From a bacterium (GTDB taxonomy: Bacteria > Sumerlaeota > Sumerlaeia > SLMS01): a stretch of 64,000 nucleotides of DNA. Location: contig WGMQ01000042.1 in assembly GCA_016125005.1 (NCBI GenBank), positions 31,909-95,908 on the forward strand. Reading direction: 5' to 3'. Shown one piece after another: positions 17,852-27,324 of this stretch; position 1 is the first letter of the stretch, and each line of letters begins with the position of its first letter. The translations under genes and the position numbers were made by a program. The notes beneath the pieces were generated by a model. That model was not told the origin of the DNA and ran no database searches. It worked only from the letters and a program-made list of their open reading frames with translations.

Positions 17852-18447
17852 GATCCATGAAGTCCGCGGCGACCTTCGAGTGCAAGCCGTAGTGTACCCG
17901 CGTCGGAAAACTCCAGCGACCCGCCCATCGGCACACCGCGCCCAAGACGGGTAATGTTCAGTCCCTCTCGCTCGACCTGACCGGCGATGTAGAGCGAGGT
18001 CGCATCGCCTTCGACGGAGGGACTGGTGGCGAGAATCAGTTCTGTGATGTCGCCGCGGTCGAGGCGCGCGTAGAGGGAGATCAAACGAAGCTTGTCCGGG
18101 GTGATCCCCTTGAGCGGGGAGAGGTGCCCGCCGAGCACATGGTACAGCCCCCGGAAACCGGCGGTTTTCTCGAAGGCGATCACGTCCATGGGTCGCTCGA
18201 CCACAAGCAATTGGTGGCGATCCTGGCGGCCCTGCGAGCAGATGAGGCAGCGTCCCTGCTCGGCAAAGAAGCCGCACTCGGGACAGAGCGACACATCGCT
18301 CAAGCGCTCGACGGCGAGACGCAGGGTATCCGCGCGGTCCGCCCCCCCAGCGAGGAGATCGAACGCCATGCGCTCGGCGCTACGCCTGCCAACGCCGGGG
18401 AAACGGGCGAACTGCGCGATGAGCGCTTCCACCGCTGCGGGGATCAT
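17848..18447 (-). CDS. recR: Recombination protein RecR
   Basis: A 199-residue protein of normal RecR length. Order: helix-hairpin-helix (FARFPGVGRRSAERMAF), a four-cysteine zinc finger (CPEC, CLIC; about 55-70), a Toprim domain (LLVVERPMDVIAFEKT), and a C-terminal Walker B-like part. RecR loads RecA with RecF/RecO at single-strand gaps. Its place behind dnaX and ybaB is one of the most conserved bacterial neighbourhoods. Confidence 0.96.
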   Translation of the reverse strand: MIPAAVEALIAQFARFPGVGRRSAERMAFDLLAGGADRADTLRLAVERLSDVSLCPECGFFAEQGRCLICSQGRQDRHQLLVVERPMDVIAFEKTAGFRGLYHVLGGHLSPLKGITPDKLRLISLYARLDRGDITELILATSPSVEGDATSLYIAGQVEREGLNITRLGRGVPMGGSLEFSDAGTLRLALEGRRGLHGS

Positions 18448-18483
18448 CCGGTATCCGTTCCGATGGCCAGAGGGCCGGGTTGA

Positions 18484-18795
18484 TTAGAAGAAGCCGGGCA
18501 GACGCAGGCCGCCGGTGATGTCGGACACTGCGGATTCATTCAGGGCGCGGGACTTCTCGAGCGCCTGATTCGTTGCCGCCATGATCAGGTCCTGGAGCAT
18601 TTCCGGATCCTCGGGATCGATGGCCGCGGGCTTGATGCGGATTTCGCTGATTTCCTGATTGCCGTTGGCAACCACGGTTACGACGCCACCGCCCGCACTT
18701 CCCTCGACGAACTTGGTCTTGAGGTCTTCCTTCATTTTCTCCATGCGGTCCTGCAGGTCCTTTTGCAGGCGACGAAGCATTGCGGGATCGAACAT
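18484..18795 (-). CDS. ybaB: YbaB/EbfC family nucleoid-associated protein
   Basis: A 103-residue protein with the YbaB pattern: a long N-terminal helix (MLRRLQKDLQDRMEKMKEDL), a central strand pair (VTVVANGNQEISEIRIKP), and a C-terminal helix ending in an ITGGLRLPGFF-like tail. YbaB dimers bind DNA and coat the nucleoid. It lies between dnaX (30 bases) and recR (36 bases), the usual order. Confidence 0.95.
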   Translation of the reverse strand: MFDPAMLRRLQKDLQDRMEKMKEDLKTKFVEGSAGGGVVTVVANGNQEISEIRIKPAAIDPEDPEMLQDLIMAATNQALEKSRALNESAVSDITGGLRLPGFF

Positions 18796-18825
18796 CGGGG
18801 GCTCGCTTTCAATCGTGTCGGGATA

Positions 18826-20718
18826 TTAACGGATGCGTTGGCCGTTGAAGAGGGCCGGCTCGGTGCCGAGATGTTCGCGAACCAGGTTCATCACCTCGCG
18901 GAAATCCGGGTACTGTGCCATTGCCTCCTGAAACGTAAGGGCCGACTGGGGAACCGGCGCTTCCATTTCCTCTTCGGGGCGAACGTCAACCACTTGAACC
19001 GGTCGGCTTGGGGGCAGCGGGGCAGCCTGCGCCTCTTCCACCGTTTCAACGACGCGAGCGTGCGGAGTCTCTGGGGCGGACGCCACAGAAATTCTCAAGC
19101 GAAGTGGTCGTGCAAATACCTGTCGCGCAACTCCACCGAGGGTGGAAAGCCGATCCGGTTTCTCAAGCTGGGAACGAACGATCCTGTCGTGGGCCGCGAG
19201 CATCACGACCAACGTCTCGCCCCTCTCGAACTCCAGGGTGGCTTCCTTGAGCGTCAGCGCAAACTGCGGCAGCTTCTCGGCGCAAAGACGGCGGAACGCG
19301 TCCAGTTCGTCTTCGCCGGGCATGACCGAGACCACGCGCGCGGATTGGCCGGGGTCCTCGTCGTCGATGACCACCGTCGGGGCCTCCATCAGGGCGGGGG
19401 CGCTTGCGTTCATCATAGGGGCCGCGGCGGGCTGAAGGGCCTTACCCTGTGCACCCGCGTTCCAGCCGGACCGCTGCGGGGCCGCCACTGTGGCCTCGGT
19501 CACCTGCATCGCGGCAGCGCCAGCGCCCGAGTTGGCGGGCGGAGGACTCACCTGCACTTCGCGCAGCTTCTCCGGATCGAGCGCATCCAGCACGAAGTGC
19601 GGGTGGATGGCGGTCAGCTTCATCAGCGCAAACTCAAGGAGGAAGCGCGCCGGTGCCGCGCCCTTCATGCGCCCCTCCAGGTCGAGGAACTGCTGCATCA
19701 TGTTGAGCAGCGTGGGCATCGACGTGCGTGCCACCGCATCGCGGAGACGTTGCGGATTCGCGCGGCAGACCTTCATCAATTCTTCCGGCGCGCCGGCCTT
19801 CGCCAGAAGCGCATCGCGCAGGTATCCGCTGAACGTCTTGATGAAGCGAGGGAGGTCGCGCCCCTTCTCCACCAACTCGTGTACCACCAGCAGGCAGTCG
19901 ACCGTGTGACGGTCCGTGATGCTCGAAAAGAGGCGGTGCAGCAGGTCGCTCTCGACCACGCCCAGCAATTGGCGCGCGGAATCGAAGGACACTTTCCCCT
20001 CGGCCAGCGAGATCAACTGGTCAAAGGCTACCTGGCTGTCGCGCATCCCGCCTTCGCTGGCGAGCGCGATTGCCTCAAGGACCCGTTCGCGGTCCCCATC
20101 GGCAAAGGAAACGCCTTCCTTCTCCGCAATTTCGGCAAGACGCTCGACGATCTGCGTCGTCTCCATGCGGTCAAACTCAAGGCGGCGGCAGCGGGAGATG
20201 ACGGTCTCGGGGATCTTCTCCGGGTTTGTCGTCGCCAGGATGAAGACCACGCGGGGCGGCGGTTCCTCCAGACGCTTCAGCAGCACATTGAAGGAGTGCG
20301 TGGAGAACATGTGCACTTCGTCGATGATGTAGACCTTGTAGCGCGCGCTGAAGGCCACCCGATCGATGCCTTCCAGCAACTCGATCGTCTCCTCTTTGCG
20401 CGTGTAGGTGGCCGCGTCGACCTCCACCACATCCATGTCCGCATCGTTGGTGATGCCCATGCAATGGACGCATTTGCCGCACGGATTCGGCGTCGGTCCA
20501 TTCACGCAGTTAAGGGCCTTGGCGAAGATGCGCGCCATGGACGTCTTGCCGACGCCGCGCGGACCGGTGAACAGGTAGGCGTGTCCCACGCGGTTGTCGC
20601 GGATTTCGCCCTGAAGCTGGCGCACCACCGCGTGCTGACCGACCACCTCGGAGAAGACCTGCGGGCGATACTTGAGCGCCAATACGCGGTATTCGGGCTG
20701 TTCAGCAACGGTGGTCAT
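18826..20718 (-). CDS. dnaX: DNA polymerase III subunit gamma/tau
   Basis: A 630-residue clamp-loader ATPase. The AAA+ module has Walker A GPRGVGKTS (about 51-59), a four-cysteine zinc module, Walker B with IIDEVH, and sensor 1 LATTNPEK. Domain III follows to about residue 370, then a low-complexity Ala/Pro linker and a C-terminal tau-like domain to 630. I see no A-rich slippery heptamer with a downstream hairpin, so a frameshifted gamma form is not indicated. It heads dnaX-ybaB-recR. Confidence 0.95.
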   Translation of the reverse strand: MTTVAEQPEYRVLALKYRPQVFSEVVGQHAVVRQLQGEIRDNRVGHAYLFTGPRGVGKTSMARIFAKALNCVNGPTPNPCGKCVHCMGITNDADMDVVEVDAATYTRKEETIELLEGIDRVAFSARYKVYIIDEVHMFSTHSFNVLLKRLEEPPPRVVFILATTNPEKIPETVISRCRRLEFDRMETTQIVERLAEIAEKEGVSFADGDRERVLEAIALASEGGMRDSQVAFDQLISLAEGKVSFDSARQLLGVVESDLLHRLFSSITDRHTVDCLLVVHELVEKGRDLPRFIKTFSGYLRDALLAKAGAPEELMKVCRANPQRLRDAVARTSMPTLLNMMQQFLDLEGRMKGAAPARFLLEFALMKLTAIHPHFVLDALDPEKLREVQVSPPPANSGAGAAAMQVTEATVAAPQRSGWNAGAQGKALQPAAAPMMNASAPALMEAPTVVIDDEDPGQSARVVSVMPGEDELDAFRRLCAEKLPQFALTLKEATLEFERGETLVVMLAAHDRIVRSQLEKPDRLSTLGGVARQVFARPLRLRISVASAPETPHARVVETVEEAQAAPLPPSRPVQVVDVRPEEEMEAPVPQSALTFQEAMAQYPDFREVMNLVREHLGTEPALFNGQRIR

Positions 20719-20820
20719 GGATACCAGTGGCTCCCACAGGCGTTTCGCTGTTTCTTCGCTTTTCCCAGACCTCAGGTCAAGCGCTATTCGGGGTGTTTCG
20801 TGTCGCGCCGCGATGACGCT

Positions 20821-21108
20821 TTAGAGCACTGCCTTGGTGCCCTGAAGCCCTCCGACTTCGCGGTAGAAGCTCTCCACGTCGGCGAACTCGCTGTGGAAGA
20901 TGGCGAAGCGATAGGCGGTGTAGGCCCCGTTGGCGCTCTCGCGGAAGGTGCGCCGATGGATGTTGGCGTCGCCGACAATCCGTACCACGACTTCCTCAAG
21001 GCGGGCGTGGTACTCGGCGGTCGACAAGCCGATGACGCTGTACTCGATGACGGCAGGCAGATTTAGCTGCTTGCGGACTCGCTCGGGATCTTCAAAAACG
21101 GATGACAT
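20821..21108 (-). CDS. DUF493 (YbeD-like) protein
   Basis: A 95-residue alpha/beta protein that fits DUF493/UPF0250: PAVIEYSVIGLSTAEYHARLEEVVVRIV start and a C-terminal strand-helix block (AYTAYRFAIFHSEFADVESFYREV) ending near AVL. The fold is ACT-like and probably regulatory. It stands between a GcvR-like ACT protein and dnaX on the same strand. Biochemical role unknown. Confidence 0.8.
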   Translation of the reverse strand: MSSVFEDPERVRKQLNLPAVIEYSVIGLSTAEYHARLEEVVVRIVGDANIHRRTFRESANGAYTAYRFAIFHSEFADVESFYREVGGLQGTKAVL

Positions 21109-21171
21109 GGCTACCTGCGCGGGGCCCGGATGGCCGCTTACTGGAAAGGGTTTCCGGGTCCTCCGTTGCTG

Positions 21172-21717
21172 TCAAGGCACGTCGGCCCGAAGCACCAGAT
21201 CGAGGTTTTCGCGGTCGCCCAGTTCCGCCAGTGCGGCACGGACCTGCCCGATCGGCACCGTGGCGGGGATGTCGATCTCCATGGCGAAGTGGAACACAGG
21301 GGCGCCGCTGAAGGGGGCCGGTTCCGTGCTGGTCTCCGCAGCGATGATGTTGATGCGTCGGCCACTCAGTTCACGGGCGACCAGATTCACGATACCGGCC
21401 TGATCGAGAGCGGTGCCACTGAGGTGATAGCGCAGCATGGCCTCGCCGGAGCCCGATTCCTCGCGGGATTCGCGGACGAAGATGTGGAGCCGGTGGGCGG
21501 ACTCCAGCGCCTGTCGCCCTTCCTCGAGCCGGGCCACAAGGCCGACGGGACCGCTGACGAGAATGATCGTGGCGAAGTCGCCGCCGAGGACCGCCATGCG
21601 GCTTTCCTCAATGTTGCCGCCGCATGCGAGGAGCCACGACGAAACCGCCTCGACGAGGCCGGGCCGGTCGGGTCCGATGGTGGAGACAACAGCCTGAACG
21701 CGTGCGGTCGATGACAT
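21172..21717 (-). CDS. ACT-domain protein, GcvR-like
   Basis: A 181-residue protein made of two ACT domains (about 6-75 and 92-170). The first begins AVVSTIGPDRPGLVEAVSSWL, the signature of glycine-cleavage repressor GcvR and related amino-acid sensors. In Enterobacteria GcvR binds GcvA; here no partner is nearby, so it may be a different amino-acid sensor. The ATG at 21717 (MSSTARV) is preferred to an in-frame TTG at 21732. Confidence 0.82.
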   Translation of the reverse strand: MSSTARVQAVVSTIGPDRPGLVEAVSSWLLACGGNIEESRMAVLGGDFATIILVSGPVGLVARLEEGRQALESAHRLHIFVRESREESGSGEAMLRYHLSGTALDQAGIVNLVARELSGRRINIIAAETSTEPAPFSGAPVFHFAMEIDIPATVPIGQVRAALAELGDRENLDLVLRADVP

Positions 21718-21793
21718 GAGGATCGCTCCCAAGTGCTTGGATGTTGGAAATCGTATGGCAGTTAGTTGTGAAGGGCCAGCGATTTCGGGCGGA

Positions 21794-22417
21794 TCACTCG
21801 CGGAGCACGGCCCGGTTTGCCATCAGATAATTCCATCCGCTGGCGACGGTCAGAAGGATCGAAACGGATAGCGGCACCCAGATGAAAAGGCCGAAGATGA
21901 ACCCACCCCAATAGTCGGCCCGCACCGTATCCCACGAACCCGCGGCGACGAATCCGGCGCGCACGGCACTGGCAAAGATAGCGCACAAAATCAGCGCCAA
22001 TTGCCAGCCGGTCTTGTGCTTGCCGAGCCTGTCGGCGGCGATTACCACACCTTGTTCGACCGCCACGGAACGCAGGCCCGTGACTAGGAACTCACGAGCA
22101 ATCACGAGGACCACGGCCCAAGCGGGAATCAGTCGCAATTCACATAGGACCACCAGCGCCCCGGTGACGAAAACTTTGTCTGCCAGCGGATCGAGAAGCT
22201 TGCCGAGCGGGGTGATCAGGCCGTCGCGCCGCGCCAGGTGACCGTCCAGCCAATCCGTGACTGCGACGGCGATGGCGATGAGAAATGCCACGCCGTGCAT
22301 CCAGGCCCGCATGAGCGGCTGCGATTGCTCTTCGAATGAATCGGGAGCCAGCAGCAGCCCCACGAAGAGCGGCATGATGAGGATTCGGCTGAGGCTGAGC
22401 TTGTTCGGCAGATTCAC
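21794..22417 (-). CDS. pgsA: CDP-diacylglycerol-glycerol-3-phosphate 3-phosphatidyltransferase
   Basis: A 207-residue membrane enzyme that makes phosphatidylglycerol phosphate. The CDP-alcohol phosphotransferase motif D-x2-D-G-x2-A-R-x8-G-x3-D-x3-D is complete in DWLDGHLARRDGLITPLGK followed by LLDPLADK. Five to six hydrophobic helices fit the family. The start is GTG at 22417. It implies ordinary bacterial glycerol-3-phosphate lipids, which matters beside the glycerol-1-phosphate dehydrogenase at 38433. Confidence 0.93.
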   Translation of the reverse strand: MNLPNKLSLSRILIMPLFVGLLLAPDSFEEQSQPLMRAWMHGVAFLIAIAVAVTDWLDGHLARRDGLITPLGKLLDPLADKVFVTGALVVLCELRLIPAWAVVLVIAREFLVTGLRSVAVEQGVVIAADRLGKHKTGWQLALILCAIFASAVRAGFVAAGSWDTVRADYWGGFIFGLFIWVPLSVSILLTVASGWNYLMANRAVLRE

Positions 22418-22549
22418 GTTTGTCGGGTTCCTGACCCGCGCGAATGTGCCTCAGCGCGGTGGGAGGAGCGCAAGGGGGGCCTTGCCAAAAAAGCGACCGG
22501 CGGTACCTTGGAAGGCCCGCCGGTCGGATGGTGAATCTGATCGCCCTGC

Positions 22550-23122
22550 TTAGACGGACTGGAGACGCAGGTCGGGGCTGATCTTGTCGTGCAGGAGATT
22601 CTCGATCGCGTTGAGCGTCGTGGCGGTCGAGGTGGGACAGCTGCCACAGGCACCCTGGTAGCGGATGCGAACGATGTTCTCGTCAATGTCGACCAGTTCG
22701 ATGCCGCCGCCGTCGCCGGCGAGTGCCGGACGGACATAGGTCTCGAACACGTCGTGGACCTGCTGGAACATCGGGTTCTCCATGTTGCGAGCCTGACGAT
22801 CGGCGAGTTCGGCCGCCTGGTCGTTGGCGTGGCTGGTGGCACTATCGACGTCGTATTCCTTGAGCTGCTCCTCGATGATCTCGCGGACGCGCTGCCAGTA
22901 GGTCGACCGGGTACCGCTGACAGAAACGAAGTCCTCGGCGACCATGACGACAGTCACTTCACCGAGTTCAAAGAGGGCCTGGGCGAGCGGAAAGCCCTCG
23001 GCGGAGTCAGTGTCGGGAAAGTTGAGCTGGTTCTGCTTCACCAGAAGTTGACCGGTGTGAAACTTGAAGGCATTGGGATTGGGCGTCGGCTCGACGTGGC
23101 TGATCGCGTAGGCAACGGACAT
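22550..23122 (-). CDS. Nfu-type Fe-S scaffold protein
   Basis: A 190-residue protein with the N-terminal Nfu domain (VEPTPNPNAFKF, about 10-95) and a C-terminal NifU-like domain with CGSCPTS, the cysteine pair that holds a transient cluster at the dimer interface. It delivers Fe-S clusters to targets such as the radical SAM enzymes that are abundant here. The ATG at 23122 follows AAAGG. The open frame reaches 23197 but the added residues lack family similarity. Confidence 0.9.
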   Translation of the reverse strand: MSVAYAISHVEPTPNPNAFKFHTGQLLVKQNQLNFPDTDSAEGFPLAQALFELGEVTVVMVAEDFVSVSGTRSTYWQRVREIIEEQLKEYDVDSATSHANDQAAELADRQARNMENPMFQQVHDVFETYVRPALAGDGGGIELVDIDENIVRIRYQGACGSCPTSTATTLNAIENLLHDKISPDLRLQSV

Positions 23123-23351
23123 GTTATTTGGACCTTTCAGTGCGGCTTCACCGCGGGCGTGAGCCAGCGGCTCCATGCCGTTCGGGCGGTGCATCATTCG
23201 TGCCCAACCAGCGGGGACAAAGGAAAACGGCGCCGGGACGGTGGCGATTGGGGGGAAAGCGGAGAGGCGTCAACATCGCCCGGTGTCGGTAAGACAACCG
23301 TACTCAATCCTCCTCTTGCGCGCCGGCGCGGGGCCGAAGCAGCGTCCCTTC
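23123..23351. other. Divergent intergenic region
   Basis: About 230 bases between minus-strand nfu and a plus-strand ATP-grasp gene. Both promoters should lie here. No repeats, strong dyads or terminator-like hairpins stand out. Confidence 0.35.
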
Positions 23352-24428
23352 ATGGCAAGGGCATCGTCGTCCACTCCCGTTGTTTCCCGATTCGAATTCT
23401 GGCCCGCGTGGCTCTTCTACCTCCCGGTCGCGGCGCATTATACCTGGCTGGCGATCCGCTACCGGAGCGCCACATTGCCATCGGCGGCGAACCCGTCGAT
23501 TTACTCCGGCGGCATCTGCCGCGAATCCAAGTCCCAGATCCTGTCCCTGGTCGGCGAGTCCCAACGCCATCGCGTGGCGCGCTGGGCGGTGGTGCGCTTT
23601 GCCGAGTCCCCCGGTCGCCCGCCGCGGGAGATAGCACTGGAGGCAATGACTGCCGCCGGGCTGTCCTTTCCACTGGTCGCCAAGCCCGATGAGGGACAGC
23701 GGGGCGACGGCGTTCAGTTACTGCGCGATGAGGCGGCGCTCGACCGCTACCTGGAGTCGTTTCCGCCCGACGTTCCGCTGGTGTTGCAGGCGCTCGCAGA
23801 CCTCCCGCACGAGGCGGGGGTGTTGTACTATCGGATCCCGTCCGAGCCCAAGGGGCGCATCCTTAGCATCACGCTGAAGGAACTCCCCTCGGTGACTGGC
23901 GACGGCAAGCGCACTCTCCGCGAGTTGATCCTAGCCGACGAGAGGGCGCGTCTCGTGCCCCATCTGTACTTTCGCCGCCATGCGGAGCGCCTCGACCAGG
24001 TCGTCCCTGCGGGCAAATCGATCCGGCTGGTCTTCTCCGGCAATCACTGTCAGGGAGCCATCTTCCGCAATGGTACCGCCGAGGCTACCGATGCGATGCG
24101 CGACGCCATGGGCGCCGTGGCGGATTCCATGAGCGAGTTCTACTTCGGTCGCTACGACATCAAGTTCCGTGATTTGGAGTCTCTGAAGCGCGGCGAGGAC
24201 TTCCTCATCGTGGAGATCAACGGCGCCTCCGCCGAGTCCACGCACATCTGGGACGCCTCGATGACGCTGTGGGGAGCCTATCGGGCGCTCTTCGAACAGT
24301 TCTCGGTCCTGTTCCGCATCGGGAATGAGAACCGTCGCCGCGGCTTCAAGCCGATCGGCGGGCTGGCAATCCTCAAGGATTTCCGAACCTACCTGCGCCA
24401 GCGACGGCAATACCCGCCGACGAGCTGA
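23352..24428 (+). CDS. ATP-grasp domain protein with N-terminal membrane helix
   Basis: A 358-residue protein. Residues about 16-37 (FWPAWLFYLPVAAHYTWLAIRY) form a membrane helix or amphipathic anchor. The remainder has ATP-grasp features: VAKPDEGQRGDGV (phosphate-binding loop), LVLQALADLPHEAGVLYYR, and metal-binding FLIVEINGASAE. ATP-grasp ligases join a carboxylate to an amine through an acyl phosphate. The acceptor is unknown; the neighbouring kinase gives no clue. Confidence 0.8.
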   Translation: MARASSSTPVVSRFEFWPAWLFYLPVAAHYTWLAIRYRSATLPSAANPSIYSGGICRESKSQILSLVGESQRHRVARWAVVRFAESPGRPPREIALEAMTAAGLSFPLVAKPDEGQRGDGVQLLRDEAALDRYLESFPPDVPLVLQALADLPHEAGVLYYRIPSEPKGRILSITLKELPSVTGDGKRTLRELILADERARLVPHLYFRRHAERLDQVVPAGKSIRLVFSGNHCQGAIFRNGTAEATDAMRDAMGAVADSMSEFYFGRYDIKFRDLESLKRGEDFLIVEINGASAESTHIWDASMTLWGAYRALFEQFSVLFRIGNENRRRGFKPIGGLAILKDFRTYLRQRRQYPPTS

Positions 24429-24588
24429 TCGGAACCTCTCGAATCCTCATTCCGGTCGGAATGGGCGTGACAGCACCTCACCCGCGGTCCATGCTCCCTC
24501 TGTGCATGGAAAACAGTCGTCGGCTGCGACCGGGAACACCGCGTCGAGGCGCGTCGACAATTCCCCCCTCTGGACGGAGGCCGAAGCC

Positions 24589-27318
24589 GTGGAAGCGACC
24601 TGCCCGAAGTGTCGTTCGAGAGTCGTTTGGAGCTCGCCTGCGCCGCCGCTTCAATGCCCATCGTGTGGCGCGGCGCTGGGGCTGGGCGACGCATCAGGCG
24701 CCCCGACGATCGGCCCGGGAAGCACGGGTGACGATTATGTGCCGTTCTCGGGCACCGAAATCGGCACCGCCAAGACGATCCTGTCGGACACAGCGGCCCC
24801 GGGCATGACCGCCCCCACGGGTATCCTGTATGCGGGCGAGGGCGATCCCACCATGCCCGCGACTCCCGCGGGAACGCCTGCCCCGCCGTCGCGCCCGAGC
24901 GGCATCCGGCGCGTCTCCGCGCCCGCCACGCCTGCCCCTGCGGCCACTGAGGTCCATGATCCCAGCAGCCTGCGGACGGTCACCTTGCAACGCCCGGGTC
25001 AGCCCGACATTCGCGCTTCCCAGGATCCGACCGCCGCCGTGGGAACGCCGCCGCCAGCGCGACCCGCCGGGCAGGGCTCGGGATTCACCAACAGCCGTCC
25101 CGAGAACGTGGATCTGGTCGGGCGCATGCTCGATGGGTACTATGTGAAGAAGAAGCTGGGTGCCGGTGGCATGGGCGCGGTGCTCTTGGCGACACAGAAG
25201 TCGCTGGATCGCGACGTGGCGCTGAAGGTCCTGCCAGGGCAGTTCGCCTCCAATCCCGATTTCCTCGCGCGCTTCACCCGCGAGGCCTTGAGTGCCGGGC
25301 AACTCAATCACCACAACATCATCCAGGTTTACGACGTCGGAGTGGCCGACGGAATCCACTATATCGCCATGGAGTTCGTCCGGGGAAAGAGCCTCGGCGA
25401 TGTGACGCGCACCGAGGGGAAGCTCTCCATCGAGGACGCGGCGAGCTATGTGCTCCAGACGGCGCGCGGGCTCCAGTACGCCCACGACCGCGGCATCATC
25501 CACCGCGATATCAAGCCCGACAACATCATGATCAACGAGCACGGCATCGTGAAGATCGCCGACATGGGTCTGGCGAAGATGCACGGCTATGGCGAGTCGG
25601 GCGTGGGGCTGGACTATGGTGGTGAGGATGCTCTCAAGAGTCAGGCCTATGGCGAGTTGACCAACGCCAACGTGGCGATGGGAACGCCCGCCTACATGGC
25701 GCCCGAACAGGGACGCGACGCCAGCAAGGTGGACCACCGCGCCGACCAGTATTCTCTGGGGTGTACGCTCTACTATCTCGTGGCGGGTAAGACGCCCTTC
25801 ACCGGCAAGACCACCTTCGAAATCATTTCCAAGCACGCGACCGAGCCGCTGATTCCCATCGAAACCATCGTCAAGAATGTACCGAAGGAACTCAGCTATA
25901 TCATCGAGAAGATGCTGGCGAAGAACCCGGCGGACCGCTACAACTCGCTGAAGGAAGTCATCGCCGCGCTGGAGGCCTACCTCGGCGTCGAGTCGAACAA
26001 GGGGCCATACACGCCGCGCGAGCACCACGTCGACGTGCTGGAGAAGAACCTCGCGGCCTTCTATGGCGCGCCACTGCTCAAGATGCGATGGATCGTCAAG
26101 CTGGCGTTCTTCGCGGTGTGTCTGGTCGCGTTTCTGGCGCTCGCCGTGATGCAACAGCCGTTCGCCGCCGGGGCGATGCTGGGCATGATGGTGCTGACGC
26201 CGCTCTTCCACTTTGTGCTCAACGGCATCATGACGAAGAGCTTCCTCTTCCGTCGGGTCCGCAGCGTGTTCTTCGGCATGAACCTCAAGAGTTGGGCGAT
26301 CCTGGTTCTTGGGTCCGCTGCGGTGCTTATCACGCTCTACTTCTTCAGCCTGCTGCTCCCGTGGGCGGTTGTCTCCGTGGTGGCGCTGGCCGCCGCATTC
26401 GGTTGGGAGTTCGGCGTGCTGCGTCGCCTGCGCCAGTCCCGCCAACCGTCGCTCGACGCCACCAACGAGATGCTCAAGCAACTGCGCATCCGCGGCGTCT
26501 CCGAGGACCAGTTGCACGACTTCGTCTATCGCTTCAGCGGCGTGCACTGGGAGGAGTTCTTCGAGGAACTGTTTGGCTACGAGGACATGATGGTCGCGCG
26601 CGGCCGCTTCGCGAAGCAGGACAAAGTGAAGCCCCGCAAGAAGTTCGCGACGTGGCGCGATCCCATCTTCCGCTGGCTCGACGAGATCGAGGAGGGCCGC
26701 CGCAAGCTGCGCGAGAAGAAGCAACTGGCGCGCGCCGAGAAGGAACGCCTCAAGGCGGGCGGCATGACGGAAGCCGCCGCGGAGGCGGAGGCGGATCGGC
26801 TCGCCAAGACCGCCATCGAGGTGGGCCTCCTCAAGACCGCGATCCTCCCGGCGGGTCCAAGCCGCGCCGACATCGAGCGCATCGACCGCGAATTGCACCA
26901 GTCGTCGAAGAAGTCCCGCTCACGCGGCAAGATCGGCTGGGCCTATTTCGCACTTCGCCTGCTCGTGGGCGGACTGGCATTCACGACCGCGGCGCTTCCC
27001 TATGCGGCATCGGCTGGAGTATCCGCGCCGCCGTTCCTGACGAACCTGCTCAATAGCTGGTATGTGCCGCTGGGCTACGGCAACTACTGGGCGACCGGCG
27101 TGGGTGGCTTGTTCATGCTGCTGACGCTGTTCTCGCGGCGATTCCTGGCCCCGTTCCTGATCTTCCTGGGGACGATCTTCATGGCGTGCGCTGTCGTGCT
27201 CAGCCGTATCGCCGGAAACCCGGCATTCACGCCTCAGGTTAGTCTCCTGTGCGGCATGGCGCTGGCCCTGGTAGGCTTTGCGGCTTTCTGCTGGGGTGTG
27301 TTCCGCGGAAAGAAGTGA
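24589..27318 (+). CDS. Large membrane-anchored Ser/Thr protein kinase with N-terminal zinc ribbon
   Basis: A 909-residue Hanks-type kinase. Residues 5-26 hold two CxxC pairs (CPKC, CPSC), a zinc ribbon. A Pro/Ala-rich linker follows to about 170. The kinase domain (about 178-450) has LGAGGMGAV, VALK with the ATP lysine, HRDIKPDN (about 305-312) and the metal motif DMG in place of DFG. Six or more membrane helices occupy about 500-590 and 780-905 with a charged coiled-coil-like stretch (about 700-770) between. The start is GTG at 24589 with GGAGG 8 bases upstream. Targets unknown. Confidence 0.88.
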   Translation: MEATCPKCRSRVVWSSPAPPLQCPSCGAALGLGDASGAPTIGPGSTGDDYVPFSGTEIGTAKTILSDTAAPGMTAPTGILYAGEGDPTMPATPAGTPAPPSRPSGIRRVSAPATPAPAATEVHDPSSLRTVTLQRPGQPDIRASQDPTAAVGTPPPARPAGQGSGFTNSRPENVDLVGRMLDGYYVKKKLGAGGMGAVLLATQKSLDRDVALKVLPGQFASNPDFLARFTREALSAGQLNHHNIIQVYDVGVADGIHYIAMEFVRGKSLGDVTRTEGKLSIEDAASYVLQTARGLQYAHDRGIIHRDIKPDNIMINEHGIVKIADMGLAKMHGYGESGVGLDYGGEDALKSQAYGELTNANVAMGTPAYMAPEQGRDASKVDHRADQYSLGCTLYYLVAGKTPFTGKTTFEIISKHATEPLIPIETIVKNVPKELSYIIEKMLAKNPADRYNSLKEVIAALEAYLGVESNKGPYTPREHHVDVLEKNLAAFYGAPLLKMRWIVKLAFFAVCLVAFLALAVMQQPFAAGAMLGMMVLTPLFHFVLNGIMTKSFLFRRVRSVFFGMNLKSWAILVLGSAAVLITLYFFSLLLPWAVVSVVALAAAFGWEFGVLRRLRQSRQPSLDATNEMLKQLRIRGVSEDQLHDFVYRFSGVHWEEFFEELFGYEDMMVARGRFAKQDKVKPRKKFATWRDPIFRWLDEIEEGRRKLREKKQLARAEKERLKAGGMTEAAAEAEADRLAKTAIEVGLLKTAILPAGPSRADIERIDRELHQSSKKSRSRGKIGWAYFALRLLVGGLAFTTAALPYAASAGVSAPPFLTNLLNSWYVPLGYGNYWATGVGGLFMLLTLFSRRFLAPFLIFLGTIFMACAVVLSRIAGNPAFTPQVSLLCGMALALVGFAAFCWGVFRGKK

Positions 27319-27324
27319 CGACGA

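Noticed and set aside
18826..20718. Programmed frameshift in dnaX
   Set aside because: I found no A-rich slippery heptamer followed by a stem-loop in the coding strand, so only the tau-length product is supported.
18763..21066. 767-codon plus-strand frame across dnaX
   Set aside because: It is the antisense shadow of dnaX; the product is His/Arg/Leu-rich without domains, while the minus strand encodes complete gamma/tau.
24694..26898. 734-codon minus-strand frame across the kinase gene
   Set aside because: Antisense shadow in high-GC third positions; product has no recognisable domain and opposes an intact kinase.
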